From Kribbella sp. VKM Ac-2569 (lineage in GTDB: Bacteria > Actinomycetota > Actinomycetes > Propionibacteriales > Kribbellaceae), in NCBI RefSeq assembly GCF_004216905.1, contig NZ_SGXJ01000001.1, positions 1,488,001 to 1,552,000 of the forward strand: a stretch of DNA of 64,000 nt. The letters run 5' to 3'. The notes below the pieces were generated by a model. It did no database searches. It saw only the letters and a program-made list of their open reading frames with translations, and was not told the DNA's origin. The position numbers and the translations under genes are program-made. Positions 1 through 7,407 of the stretch are shown here, piece after piece. Each line of letters opens with the position of its first letter. Within the stretch, counting starts at the first letter, position 1.

Positions 1-358
1 CAGCCATTCCTGGGACGTACGCGTCGGAGTCGACCCGTCGGCAACCTTGGATCCGGACTCGGCCGAGCTGCTGATCGATCTCTTCGCCGGGCCGCTAGGT
101 TTCCTTCTGGGTTTCTCGAGCAAGGCCGACCAGCTCGAGCAGGAAGTCCGCCTGGCGATCCCAGGCGGCAGCATCGAGATCACCGACGCGGTCACCGTGG
201 CCGACGCGGTCGACGACCCGACAGCCACCTTCGAGGGTCCGGCAGAGGCCGTAGTGCGGCTACTGACCGGACGGCTCGGCGCCGAGCACGCCGCGGGTGT
301 GACCGTGACCGGCAACGTCACGCTGGACGAGCTCCGGCAGGTCTTCCCCGGCTACTAG
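1..358 (+). CDS. C-terminal fragment of a maleylpyruvate isomerase family, mycothiol-dependent protein
   Basis: The reading frame is already open at the left edge (codons in phase from base 2) and ends at the TAG at 356-358, so only the last ~118 residues are present. The visible part begins with a His-x-Trp-Asp-Val-x-Val pattern followed by DPSATLDPDSAELLIDLFAG. This is typical of the C-terminal domain of the actinobacterial TIGR03083-type proteins that use mycothiol as cofactor. The N-terminal DinB-like metal-binding domain lies outside the window. An internal TTG at 47 is not the start. The family call rests on pattern recognition only and the substrate is unknown. Confidence 0.6.
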   Translation, partial: SHSWDVRVGVDPSATLDPDSAELLIDLFAGPLGFLLGFSSKADQLEQEVRLAIPGGSIEITDAVTVADAVDDPTATFEGPAEAVVRLLTGRLGAEHAAGVTVTGNVTLDELRQVFPGY

Positions 359-393
359 CCACCAGCCGGTGACGGCACCTGCCGGCGGGATCG

Positions 394-1332
394 TCAGACG
401 GCGGGTGGGACGGCCACGATCTTGCCGTGGATCTGTCCCGTCTCGGCCTGCTGGTGGATCGTGGGCAGCTCGCTCAGCGGCACGCGCCGGGCGATCTCGA
501 CGTGGAGGTCGCCGCTGTCGATGAGGGCGACGAGGTTCGAGAGCACGTCCGCGTCGGGGTGGACGAAGATCGTGGCCGCGCGCACGTTTCGCTCCTCGTC
601 GCCGGGCGTCGTCACGGTCGGGGTCGTGGAGACGACAACACCGCCGTCACGAACCCGTGTTACCAGGGCGGTGAACCCGTCCGGGGTGATCGGGGCCAGG
701 TTGAGCAGTACGTCGACAGGCTCGGTGACCGCATCGAGCACAGAGGTGGCCGTGTGGTCGATGATCTCGTCCGCACCGGCCGCCTTGACGATCTCGCTGC
801 TGCGCGGGCTCGCCGTGGCGATGACGTGCGCACCGGCGCGCTTCGCCAGCTGTACGGCGTACCCGCCCACCGGGCCGCCGGCACCGTTGATCAGCACCCG
901 CTGACCTGCCTTGAGTTCGCCGGCCTCGAAGAGTGCTTGTGAGGCGGTGAGTCCGACCGACGGCAACCCGGCAGCATCGGCAAGCGGGATGCGCACCGGA
1001 GCCTTCACCAGTGCGTCCGCCGGAGCGACGACGTACTGCGCTGCCGAACCGTCAGCGTTCATGGGGATGAACCCGACGACGTTCTCGCCCACGGTGAGGC
1101 CATCCACCCCGTCGCCGAGCGCGTCGATCGTGCCGGAGACGTCGTAGCCCGGAACGTGCGGCAGCGTCACCGGGATCGGCAGAAAACCGCCGCGGATGCC
1201 GCCGTCGGCCGGGTTGTACGCCGACCCCGCGACCAGGATGCGCACCTCACCCGCGCCGGGGACCGGCTGGTCGGCGTCCTCGTAGCGCAGAACCTCGGGG
1301 CCGCCCGTTGCGTGGAACCGTACTGCCTTCAT
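394..1332 (-). CDS. NADP-dependent quinone oxidoreductase-like protein (MDR superfamily)
   Basis: This 312-residue protein of the zinc-free medium-chain reductase type probably reduces quinones or enones with NADPH. It opens with MKAVRFHATGGPEVLRYED, the usual start of quinone oxidoreductases, and carries the nucleotide-binding stretch VLINGAGGPVGGYAVQLAK. A longer frame reaches 1431, but that would run through the operators. The ATG at 1332 has a GAAGGGAAA ribosome site and the conserved N-terminus. It diverges from a MarR regulator, and the 114-bp gap holds three near-identical palindromes, so it is very likely the target of that regulator. Electrophile or quinone stress is the probable signal. 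Confidence 0.85.
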   Translation of the reverse strand: MKAVRFHATGGPEVLRYEDADQPVPGAGEVRILVAGSAYNPADGGIRGGFLPIPVTLPHVPGYDVSGTIDALGDGVDGLTVGENVVGFIPMNADGSAAQYVVAPADALVKAPVRIPLADAAGLPSVGLTASQALFEAGELKAGQRVLINGAGGPVGGYAVQLAKRAGAHVIATASPRSSEIVKAAGADEIIDHTATSVLDAVTEPVDVLLNLAPITPDGFTALVTRVRDGGVVVSTTPTVTTPGDEERNVRAATIFVHPDADVLSNLVALIDSGDLHVEIARRVPLSELPTIHQQAETGQIHGKIVAVPPAV

Positions 1333-1354
1333 GATCTGTTTCCCTTCGGTGATG

Positions 1355-1430
1355 TGCTTCGGATTCGAAGCAACTGAGAACCACCGTAGCGCTGCTTCGA
1401 AGTCGAAGCAAGTGCTTCGAGTTAGAAGCA
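1355..1430. promoter_or_regulatory. Three operator palindromes TGCTTCG-N4-CGAAGCA
   Basis: Three 18-bp sites of the same design lie between the divergent genes: 1355-1372 and 1393-1410 are perfect 7-bp inverted repeats around GATT and AAGT, and 1413-1430 has one mismatch around AGTT. Site centres are 38 and 20 bp apart. The third site abuts the -10 element of the MarR gene, so binding there should block its own transcription. The first two cover the promoter region of the oxidoreductase. MarR proteins bind such palindromes as dimers. The link to the adjacent regulator is inference from position. Confidence 0.85.
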
Positions 1431-1434
1431 CTGA

Positions 1435-1440
1435 TAAACT
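1435..1440 (+). promoter_or_regulatory. -10 element of a leaderless MarR transcript
   Basis: TAAACT fits the actinobacterial TANNNT -10 consensus and ends 6 nt before the ATG at 1447. No Shine-Dalgarno sequence is present, which predicts a leaderless mRNA starting at the A of the start codon. Confidence 0.55.
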
Positions 1441-1446
1441 CGGCCC

Positions 1447-1959
1447 ATGACCTCACCGCGGCCTTCTCTGGACGCCACGCAGCTGGGCGCGTACTTCGCC
1501 CTCATCGAGGCGAGCAGCCTGCTGAAGCACGCCGTCGAGCAGCAACTGCGAGAGGCCGGGGACCTCAGCTACGTGCAGTTCCAGCTCCTGGCCACCCTCG
1601 GCGACTCCCCGACGGGCAGTCAGCGGATGACCGATCTGGCCGACGGTGTCGTCTACAGCCGCAGCGGACTGACCTACCAGGCCCAGACGCTGGAGAAGCG
1701 GGACCTCGTGACCCGGACGCAGTCCTCCGATGACGAGCGCAGCACCACCGTCACCATCACCGACGAGGGACGTGCCGTGCTCGCGACGGTCTTCCCTGGT
1801 CACATCGCGGTCCTCGACGACCTGCTGTTCGCCCCGCTGTCCCGCTCCGACATCGAGACACTCGCCGACATCCTCGCCCGCGCACGAGACCATATGCGTC
1901 GGACGCCGCCGCGGTCGGCGGCACCACGGCGACGCAGGAAAACAACCCAAGCTCCCTAG
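1447..1959 (+). CDS. MarR family transcriptional regulator
   Basis: A 170-residue winged-helix regulator. The MarR fold is visible as a dimerisation helix (LGAYFALIEASSLLKHAVEQ), a recognition region around SRSGLTYQAQTLEKRDLVTR (roughly residues 75-95) and the wing signature SSDDERSTTVTITDEG. It probably represses the divergent oxidoreductase gene and itself through the three palindromes between them, and would release on binding a small phenolic or oxidant ligand. The Arg-rich tail is unusual. No cysteine occurs in the sequence, so an OhrR-type redox switch is unlikely and a ligand-binding mechanism is favoured. Confidence 0.88.
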   Translation: MTSPRPSLDATQLGAYFALIEASSLLKHAVEQQLREAGDLSYVQFQLLATLGDSPTGSQRMTDLADGVVYSRSGLTYQAQTLEKRDLVTRTQSSDDERSTTVTITDEGRAVLATVFPGHIAVLDDLLFAPLSRSDIETLADILARARDHMRRTPPRSAAPRRRRKTTQAP

Positions 1960-1978
1960 GTCGTTCCTGTGCGGTGTC

Positions 1979-2707
1979 CTAGATTGCGAAGAGACGGCGG
2001 GCGAGGGTGGCGAGGGCTGGGGATTCGTAGTCACGGTGGTTGTGCAACGCGGCGCCGGTGTCTGTGCCGGGGCCTTTGAGGGCGTTCGTCAGCTCGGCTC
2101 GGAGGAGGTGAGCTTCCGGCGACGGGTCGGACTCGAGTGCGGCCAACGCGCGTCGGGCGGCGGGGCGGTAGTTGGGGATGAAGAAGATTCCGGGGTCGCC
2201 GGGGAGTACGACGTTGTCGGGATGGGCGTCCCAGAACTCGACGTGAGTGAAGGCTGCCGCACCGAAATCCAGGTTGCGCAGTGGCGCCGGGGCCGGGCGG
2301 TCGGGTCGGGGGCGGCAGTCGAAGACGACGTCGCGGAGCGCGCCGGCGAAGGTGCAGTCGCGGAGATCGCACTGCTCGAACTGGACACCGTCAAGACGCG
2401 CCTTCGAGAAGTCGCAGCCGTCGAAGAGCGCGCCGATCATCACTGCGCCGCGAAGGTCGGCGCCGGCGAACGAGACCCGCTGCCACTCGTTCCGGCGCTT
2501 CCGGTGCCAGCTTCCCAGTACGGCGTCCCGCAGGTCGGCCCCGGCGAACGAGGAGTCCACCACCTTCGTGTCCCAGATCCGCAGATCCCGCAGCGACGCG
2601 TCCCCGAAATCGCAGCCCTCGATCCGGCTGCCCGTCCAGCGCAGCCCAACGGCCTGGGACCCGCGATGGCCCTCGCCGCGCAACCTTGCCTTCTTGAGAT
2701 GGTCCAC
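1979..2707 (-). CDS. Pentapeptide repeat protein
   Basis: A 242-residue cytoplasmic protein. The first ~140 residues contain repeated A(D/N)LxX-like pentapeptides such as FAGADLRDAV, FAGADLRGAV and FSKARLDGVQFEQCDLRDCTF, which fold as a right-handed quadrilateral beta-helix. The remaining ~100 residues are helical and not repetitive. Some members of this superfamily mimic DNA and protect gyrase (MfpA/Qnr), but nothing here establishes that role. The start is GTG at 2707, 6 nt after a TATTTT -10 element on this strand, so the message is probably leaderless. The gene is convergent with the MarR gene, 19 bp away. Confidence 0.85.
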   Translation of the reverse strand: MDHLKKARLRGEGHRGSQAVGLRWTGSRIEGCDFGDASLRDLRIWDTKVVDSSFAGADLRDAVLGSWHRKRRNEWQRVSFAGADLRGAVMIGALFDGCDFSKARLDGVQFEQCDLRDCTFAGALRDVVFDCRPRPDRPAPAPLRNLDFGAAAFTHVEFWDAHPDNVVLPGDPGIFFIPNYRPAARRALAALESDPSPEAHLLRAELTNALKGPGTDTGAALHNHRDYESPALATLARRLFAI

Positions 2708-2713
2708 GGACCG

Positions 2714-2719
2714 AAAATA
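2714..2719 (-). promoter_or_regulatory. -10 element of a leaderless pentapeptide-repeat transcript
   Basis: Read on the minus strand, TATTTT matches TANNNT and is followed by exactly 6 nt (CGGTCC) and the GTG start at 2707. No ribosome-binding site precedes the gene. Confidence 0.45.
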
Positions 2720-2735
2720 GTCGCTGTGGTGGGTC

Positions 2736-3686
2736 TCAGGTGAGCAGCAGGGTCTTGCCGCCGGTTGTGCGGGATTCGATCGCGGCGTGGGCGGCGGCAG
2801 CTTCGGTCAGCGGGAAGGTCTGACCGATGGTGGGTTGGATTCTGCCGGCCGCAAGGTCCCTGAGTGCCCGGCGCGGCAGTTCACGCCAAGCCACCGGATC
2901 GGGCTGGAAGATTCCGACCACGGCGACGTCACGGTTCCCCGACGTACCGGCGAACTCCCCGCTTGCCGCACCGTAGGCAAGGAAGCGGCCGCCGGAGCGG
3001 GTGATCGCGTACGCCGCCCTGCCGATGTCCCCACCGGCGCCGTCGAAAACCACGTCCACCGCGTCCAGCCCGTCGGTCCAGCCGGGAGCCGAGTAGTCCA
3101 CGACTTGGTCCGCGCCCAGGCCGCGGGCGTACTGAAGCTTGGCGTCACCGCGCGCGGCCGCGACCACTGTCGCGCCTGTTGCCGAAAGCAACGGAATCAA
3201 CCAGCTGCCGAGGCTGCCCGCGGCGGCCGTGACCAGGACTCGCTCCCCGGCCGCGACCTTGCCCAGGTCGAGTTGCGCCAACGCCGTGGCCCCGTCGTGC
3301 AAGGCGGCCAGCGCGACCGTCATCTCCAGTTCGTCCGGTACGGCGAACACCTCGGCCATCGGTACGGCGACCTGCTCGGCGTACCCACCGCCGTTGTAGG
3401 TTCCAACTCCCCCGGTACCCGCGATCACCCGCCGCCCGACGAGCCCCGCATCCGCGCCGTCTCCGACCGCCCGAACCACCCCGGCAACGCCCGCTCCCGG
3501 GATGAACGGCGGTCGCACCGAGAAATACTCCTGCCCCCATCCGGCCCGGAGCTGAGTGTCCAAGAACAACACCTCGGCCGCCACCACGTCGACCACAGCC
3601 TCTCCCGCCGCAGCCTCCACCTGCGGAACCTCAACTGCCTCCAGCACCTCTGGTCCCCCGAACCGCACCACCTGCACCGCGCGCAC
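2736..3686 (-). CDS. Zinc-free NADP-dependent oxidoreductase (quinone oxidoreductase-like)
   Basis: A 316-residue MDR-superfamily reductase with the N-terminal GroES-like fold (VRAVQVVRFGGPEVLEAVEV) and a Rossmann dinucleotide site (VLVTAAAGSLGSWLIPLL). A TTG at 3701 extends the frame, but GTG at 3686 has an AGGTGG ribosome site 6 nt upstream and begins with the conserved core, so it is preferred. It resembles the 394-1332 enzyme in family only. The gene stands alone, convergent with nothing and 28 bp from the pentapeptide-repeat gene start, so a function cannot be read from context. Confidence 0.82.
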   Translation of the reverse strand: MRAVQVVRFGGPEVLEAVEVPQVEAAAGEAVVDVVAAEVLFLDTQLRAGWGQEYFSVRPPFIPGAGVAGVVRAVGDGADAGLVGRRVIAGTGGVGTYNGGGYAEQVAVPMAEVFAVPDELEMTVALAALHDGATALAQLDLGKVAAGERVLVTAAAGSLGSWLIPLLSATGATVVAAARGDAKLQYARGLGADQVVDYSAPGWTDGLDAVDVVFDGAGGDIGRAAYAITRSGGRFLAYGAASGEFAGTSGNRDVAVVGIFQPDPVAWRELPRRALRDLAAGRIQPTIGQTFPLTEAAAAHAAIESRTTGGKTLLLT

Positions 3687-3802
3687 TTCGCACCACCTCA
3701 ACTCGACAACGTCCTCCGACGCTAAAACCTGAACATTGGTCTAGGTCAAACGCGGCGTGCCGGGCGGGGGGTGCGGAGGCCGAGGGTGCGCCGGCAGCCT
3801 GG

Positions 3803-3985
3803 TTATGAAGGGCGGCCCGTGCGCGGGTCGACCAGGCCGCGCTGTACGGCGGCTACCAGGCGGCGCGGGACGAGGTGACGATCGCCGTCGACGATCACCG
3901 GCACCAAGGGTTGGGGCGCCGCCTTCCAGTTCGAGCGGCGGTGGCGGGTGTTGCTGCGGGACATGCGGCGTTTCGGGACGGCCAT
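3803..3985 (-). CDS. rpmF: Ribosomal protein bL32, cysteine-free (zinc-independent) form
   Basis: A 60-residue protein starting [20 protein letters not shown], the bL32 signature. Ordinary bL32 has four cysteines that bind zinc in its C-terminal half; here there is no cysteine at all, so this is the C-minus paralogue. Such versions replace the zinc-containing protein during zinc starvation and free zinc for other uses. It sits 13 nt after the znuB stop with its own GGAGG site, making it the last gene of the Zur-controlled operon. A zinc-binding copy should exist elsewhere in the genome. Confidence 0.93.
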   Translation of the reverse strand: MAVPKRRMSRSNTRHRRSNWKAAPQPLVPVIVDGDRHLVPRRLVAAVQRGLVDPRTGRPS

Positions 3986-3998
3986 GAGTTCCTCCAGG

Positions 3999-4883
3999 TC
4001 AGGTGGCGTGAGCCGGCTCGGTCGAGCGATGAGAGGTACGGCGTACGGACAGGAGTCGGCAGGTCAGGTAGATGGCGAAGGAGATGCTTGTGATGTAAGG
4101 GCTGATCGGGACCGAACTGCCGGCGGCGAGCAGGATTCCTCCGACCGACGCGACCACGGCGAAGGCGGTGCTGAGCAGTGGAACCCAGACCGGTGACGAG
4201 GAGACTCGTAGCGCCGCGGCCGCGGGTGTGACCAGGAGCGAGAGCACGAGTAGCGCGCCGACGATCTGCACCGAGACCGCGACCGCGAGGCCGAGCAGGA
4301 TCATGAAGGCGATCGACATGAGGCCGACCGGGACACCGCGGGCAGCGGCGACGTCCGCGTCCGTACTCGCGAACAGCAACGGTCGCCAGATCACGACCAG
4401 CCCGACGGCCACGACGGCGGAGATGACGATCAGCGACTTGATCTGCGGATCGTCGATCGCCACGATCTGCCCGGTGAGCAGGCCGAACTTGTTCGCCGCC
4501 CGCCCGTGGTAGAGGCCGAGACACAAGATCCCGAGTCCGAGGCCGAACGGCATCAGGACGGCGGTCACCGAGTTGCGGTCCCGGGCGCGAGCACCGAGTA
4601 TGCCGATCAGCAGCGCTGCTGTCAGCGATCCGAGCAGGGCTCCGGTGACGACACTGGCTCCGAAGAGCAGGCTGGCCGCCGCACCGGCGAAGGACAGTTC
4701 GCTGACGCCGTGCACGGCGAACGCCATGTCGCGCATCATCACGAACACGCCGATCAGGCCGCCGACGATGCCGAGCACGACGCAGGCGATGATCGAGTTC
4801 TTCAACAGGGGCAGGAGTTGTCCGTAATCGGAGAAGTTGAAGATCTCCGACCAGACCGTGCCGAGACTGTCCAGGCCGATCAC
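3999..4883 (-). CDS. znuB: Zinc ABC transporter, membrane permease
   Basis: A 294-residue integral membrane protein with about eight to nine hydrophobic segments, of the ABC-3 permease family ([20 protein letters not shown] and [20 protein letters not shown] are typical). It forms the channel for zinc or manganese import with the adjacent ATPase. Its GTG start overlaps the znuC stop by 4 nt, showing translational coupling. Zinc rather than manganese is inferred from the Zur-like regulator, the Zur-like box and the zinc-free L32 gene in the same operon. Confidence 0.93.
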   Translation of the reverse strand: MIGLDSLGTVWSEIFNFSDYGQLLPLLKNSIIACVVLGIVGGLIGVFVMMRDMAFAVHGVSELSFAGAAASLLFGASVVTGALLGSLTAALLIGILGARARDRNSVTAVLMPFGLGLGILCLGLYHGRAANKFGLLTGQIVAIDDPQIKSLIVISAVVAVGLVVIWRPLLFASTDADVAAARGVPVGLMSIAFMILLGLAVAVSVQIVGALLVLSLLVTPAAAALRVSSSPVWVPLLSTAFAVVASVGGILLAAGSSVPISPYITSISFAIYLTCRLLSVRRTSHRSTEPAHAT

Positions 4884-5683
4884 CGGAGCACCGCCGCTTC
4901 CGGGTGGTGGTACGGGTCGTGGTCCGGCACACCCGCGACCAGGATCCGTCCGTTGTGCCGGATGACTTCGACCGGGGCGTCGAACAGTTCACTCAGTACG
5001 TCGGTGGTCATCACCTCGTCCGGCGTACCGATCCGGAACCGGTGGTTCGCGATGTAGAGCACCCGATCGACCTTGTCGAGGATCGGGTTGATGTCGTGGG
5101 TGACGAACAGGACGCCGAGGTCGAGCCGGCGGCGGGCGTTGTCGACCAGATCACTGACCAGCCGTTGGTGCGGCAGGTCGAGCGACAGCAGCGGTTCGTC
5201 GCACAACAGCAGCCGCGGATCGGCCGCGAGCGCCTGCGCGATCCGCAACCGTTGTTGCTCGCCGCCCGACAGGGACGACAACGGAGTGGACGCGTAGGCC
5301 TCAGCTCCGACCGACGAGAGCAACTGGTTGACCCGCTGACGCCGTGCCCGGGACGGAATCGGAACACCCCACCGGTGCCCGTCCACCCCGAGCGCCACGA
5401 GGTCCCGGCCGCGGAGCGGTACGCCGTCCTCGGCCAGCCGCTGTTGTGGCACGTATCCGATCCGCCGATCGCCCCGACGTACCGGCGAACCAAGGAACGT
5501 CGCGGACCCGGACCACAACCGGACCTGGCCGAGAACGACCTTCAGCAGGCTCGACTTGCCCGATCCGTTGGCGCCCAGTACGGCGATCAGCTCGCCGCTG
5601 CTGACCTCGAGATCGAGACCTTCCCAGAGCGCGCGACCCCCGAAGCCGAGCGCGGCCCGCTCCAGGCGCAGTACGACGCTCAC
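4880..5683 (-). CDS. znuC: Zinc ABC transporter, ATP-binding protein
   Basis: A 267-residue ABC ATPase. Walker A is GANGSGKSS (~residues 37-45), the signature is LSGGEQQRLRIAQA, Walker B is LLLCDEPLLSLD and the switch histidine lies in FVTHDIN. It powers zinc import with ZnuB and ZnuA. The gene begins with GTG overlapping the znuA stop by 4 nt. The His/Pro-rich end (DHDPYHHPEAA) could bind metal, but that is speculative. Confidence 0.93.
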   Translation of the reverse strand: MSVVLRLERAALGFGGRALWEGLDLEVSSGELIAVLGANGSGKSSLLKVVLGQVRLWSGSATFLGSPVRRGDRRIGYVPQQRLAEDGVPLRGRDLVALGVDGHRWGVPIPSRARRQRVNQLLSSVGAEAYASTPLSSLSGGEQQRLRIAQALAADPRLLLCDEPLLSLDLPHQRLVSDLVDNARRRLDLGVLFVTHDINPILDKVDRVLYIANHRFRIGTPDEVMTTDVLSELFDAPVEVIRHNGRILVAGVPDHDPYHHPEAAVLR

Positions 5684-6615
5684 TGCCCGAGCGCGGCGCC
5701 GACCGCCGTGAGGTTTGCCGACATCCAGCCGACGTAATCCTTGCCGCTCGGGAGGGTCTCGGTGACCGGTACCACCGGGATGTTGTTCTGCTTGGCGGCG
5801 TTCAGCACCTTCTCGGTCTCCGGACCGGTCGTCTGCGCGTTGTACGCGAGCAGCTTGACCTCGTGCTTGCTGTACAGCTGCAAGGTCTCGTCCAGCACCT
5901 TCGCCGGTACGTCGCTGTCCTCCTCGATGGCCTCGCTGAACTCGTCAGGAGTCTTGTTCTGCAGGCCGATCGCGTCGAGCAGGTAGACCGGCACCGGCTC
6001 GGTGATGGCGACCGGCTGACCGTCGTACTTCGCCTTGAGCGTCGCCTCCTGCTGCGTCAGCGCCTCGATCTTCTGTTTGAGAGCGTCGGCGTTCTGCTGG
6101 AACGTCGACGCGTCGCCGGGCGCGGCCTTGGCGTAGGCCTGCTGGATCTGGTCGATGACCTTTGCGACCGTCGGGAAGTCGTACCAAACGTGCTCGTTGA
6201 GCTCCTCGCCGCCGGCCGCCTTCTTGCCGGAGATGGTCACCGCATTCAGCACGGTCGCCGAGGTGTTCTTCGCACTCTTCAGCATCCGGTCCATGAAGTC
6301 GTCGTAGCCGCCGCCGTTCTCGAGCACCACCGCGGCATCGGCCAGCGCCAACTGGTTGCGGGTGTTCGCTTCGTACTCGTGCGGATCGGCATCCGGACTG
6401 GTGATGATCGACGTGACCTCGACCTTGTCGCCACCGATGGTGCCGGCCAGATTGCCCCAGACATCGGTCGACGCGACCACCTTGATCTTCGCGCCACCGG
6501 ACGCACCGGGCGACGACGTGGACCCGGCGGCAGCGTCACCACCCGACGAGCAGCCGCTCAGCCCCAGAGCGACGACGGTGACGACAGCGGGCACAGCGAA
6601 CAGTCTGCGACTCAT
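5680..6615 (-). CDS. znuA: Zinc ABC transporter, substrate-binding lipoprotein
   Basis: A 311-residue lipoprotein. The signal peptide ends in a lipobox LSGC with the lipidated cysteine at residue 22, so the mature protein is anchored outside the membrane. The fold of cluster A-I metal-binding proteins is recognisable from VVASTDVWGNLAGTIGG, the metal-ligand DADPHEYE motif and LNEHVWYD. The His-rich loop seen in many ZnuA proteins is missing. Start choice: ATG at 6615 gives the signal peptide, whereas the longer frame from 6660 would begin inside the Zur-like box. First gene of the znuACB-rpmF unit. Confidence 0.93.
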   Translation of the reverse strand: MSRRLFAVPAVVTVVALGLSGCSSGGDAAAGSTSSPGASGGAKIKVVASTDVWGNLAGTIGGDKVEVTSIITSPDADPHEYEANTRNQLALADAAVVLENGGGYDDFMDRMLKSAKNTSATVLNAVTISGKKAAGGEELNEHVWYDFPTVAKVIDQIQQAYAKAAPGDASTFQQNADALKQKIEALTQQEATLKAKYDGQPVAITEPVPVYLLDAIGLQNKTPDEFSEAIEEDSDVPAKVLDETLQLYSKHEVKLLAYNAQTTGPETEKVLNAAKQNNIPVVPVTETLPSGKDYVGWMSANLTAVGAALGQ

Positions 6616-6644
6616 GGCAGAACCAACCTTTGAGCGGAGTGAAA

Positions 6645-6665
6645 TGACAACCGTTATCATTATCG
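6645..6665 (-). promoter_or_regulatory. Zur-box-like operator in front of znuA
   Basis: A 21-bp site reading TGACAACCG-TTATCATTATCG matches the actinobacterial Zur consensus (TGAAAATGA-TTATCATTTTCA) at 15 of 21 positions by hand alignment. It is a conspicuous AT-rich island 30-50 bp upstream of the znuA start. Zinc-loaded Zur would bind here and switch the transporter and alternative L32 off. Confidence 0.75.
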
Positions 6666-6696
6666 CATCCGCCCCGGATCCGCCAGCCGCGGCCCC

Positions 6697-7170
6697 CTAG
6701 GAACCCGGGACCGGCCGGCGGCATGGCGGCTCGCCGTTGGAGGCCGCGGGCAGGCAGTCCGCGCAGATGCCGGACAGCTCCAAGGTGTGTTCGACGTCCG
6801 TGAATCCGGAGTCCGTGGCGATCCGCTCGGCCCAACGCTCGACCACCTCGGCGTCGACCGGCCGGCTCAGACCGCAACAGCGACAGATCAGGTAGTGCCG
6901 ATGCCCGGCGGCTGGGCGCTGCCGGTAGTACCGCCCACCCGGATCGTCCCGTACGACGTCCACCAGCTCGGCACACTCGAGATCGTGCAGCGCTCGATAC
7001 ACCGTGGTCAGGCCGATCGTCGCGCCCGACGACGTCAGCAACGCATGCAACTCCCGCGCCGACACGAAGTCCACGCAGCCCCCGAGCGCACCGAGGATCG
7101 CAGCCCGCTGACGCGTCCGCCGTACCCCGACATCGTCGGCACTCAACCGCCGCAGACCCTTCGACCCCAC
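6697..7170 (-). CDS. zur: Fur family zinc-responsive repressor
   Basis: A 157-residue Fur-superfamily protein. An N-terminal winged helix (RRTRQRAAILGALGG ... GLTTVYRALHDLECAELVDVV) is followed by the metal-binding dimerisation domain with HRHYLICRCCG and a second C-x2-C pair in GICADC, the structural zinc site. Zur rather than Fur is chosen because it lies directly upstream of znuACB and the zinc-free rpmF. The start is GTG at 7170 with AGGAGG about 12 nt upstream, which is a long spacing. It has its own Zur-like box upstream, implying autoregulation. Confidence 0.9.
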   Translation of the reverse strand: MGSKGLRRLSADDVGVRRTRQRAAILGALGGCVDFVSARELHALLTSSGATIGLTTVYRALHDLECAELVDVVRDDPGGRYYRQRPAAGHRHYLICRCCGLSRPVDAEVVERWAERIATDSGFTDVEHTLELSGICADCLPAASNGEPPCRRPVPGS

Positions 7171-7218
7171 CTCGCGCAGCGCTCCTCCTCGAACGGACGG
7201 TTTGCGCTCAACACTAAA

Positions 7219-7239
7219 TGAACATGGTTTCCATGTCCA
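7219..7239. promoter_or_regulatory. Second Zur-box-like palindrome upstream of zur
   Basis: The core ACATGG-TTT-CCATGT (7222-7236) is a perfect inverted repeat, and the extended 21-bp site again matches the Zur consensus at 15 of 21 positions by hand. It lies ~49 bp upstream of the zur GTG. The 237-bp gap between zur and the GH99-like gene contains nothing else convincing. Confidence 0.6.
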
Positions 7240-7407
7240 TCATGCCCACGGAATCGCGCCGAGCCGTTCGAAGGTCGCCATGGCGCTGCTCAGGTGGATA
7301 CGCGCCTGCGTACGTTGCCTCGACCGTCGCAGAGTTTCTCCGAGTAGAAGCTGGATCGAAGTAACCCTCGGCGCAGTCTGGGTGGTGGCCGCCATTGGTG
7401 TGGCGGT

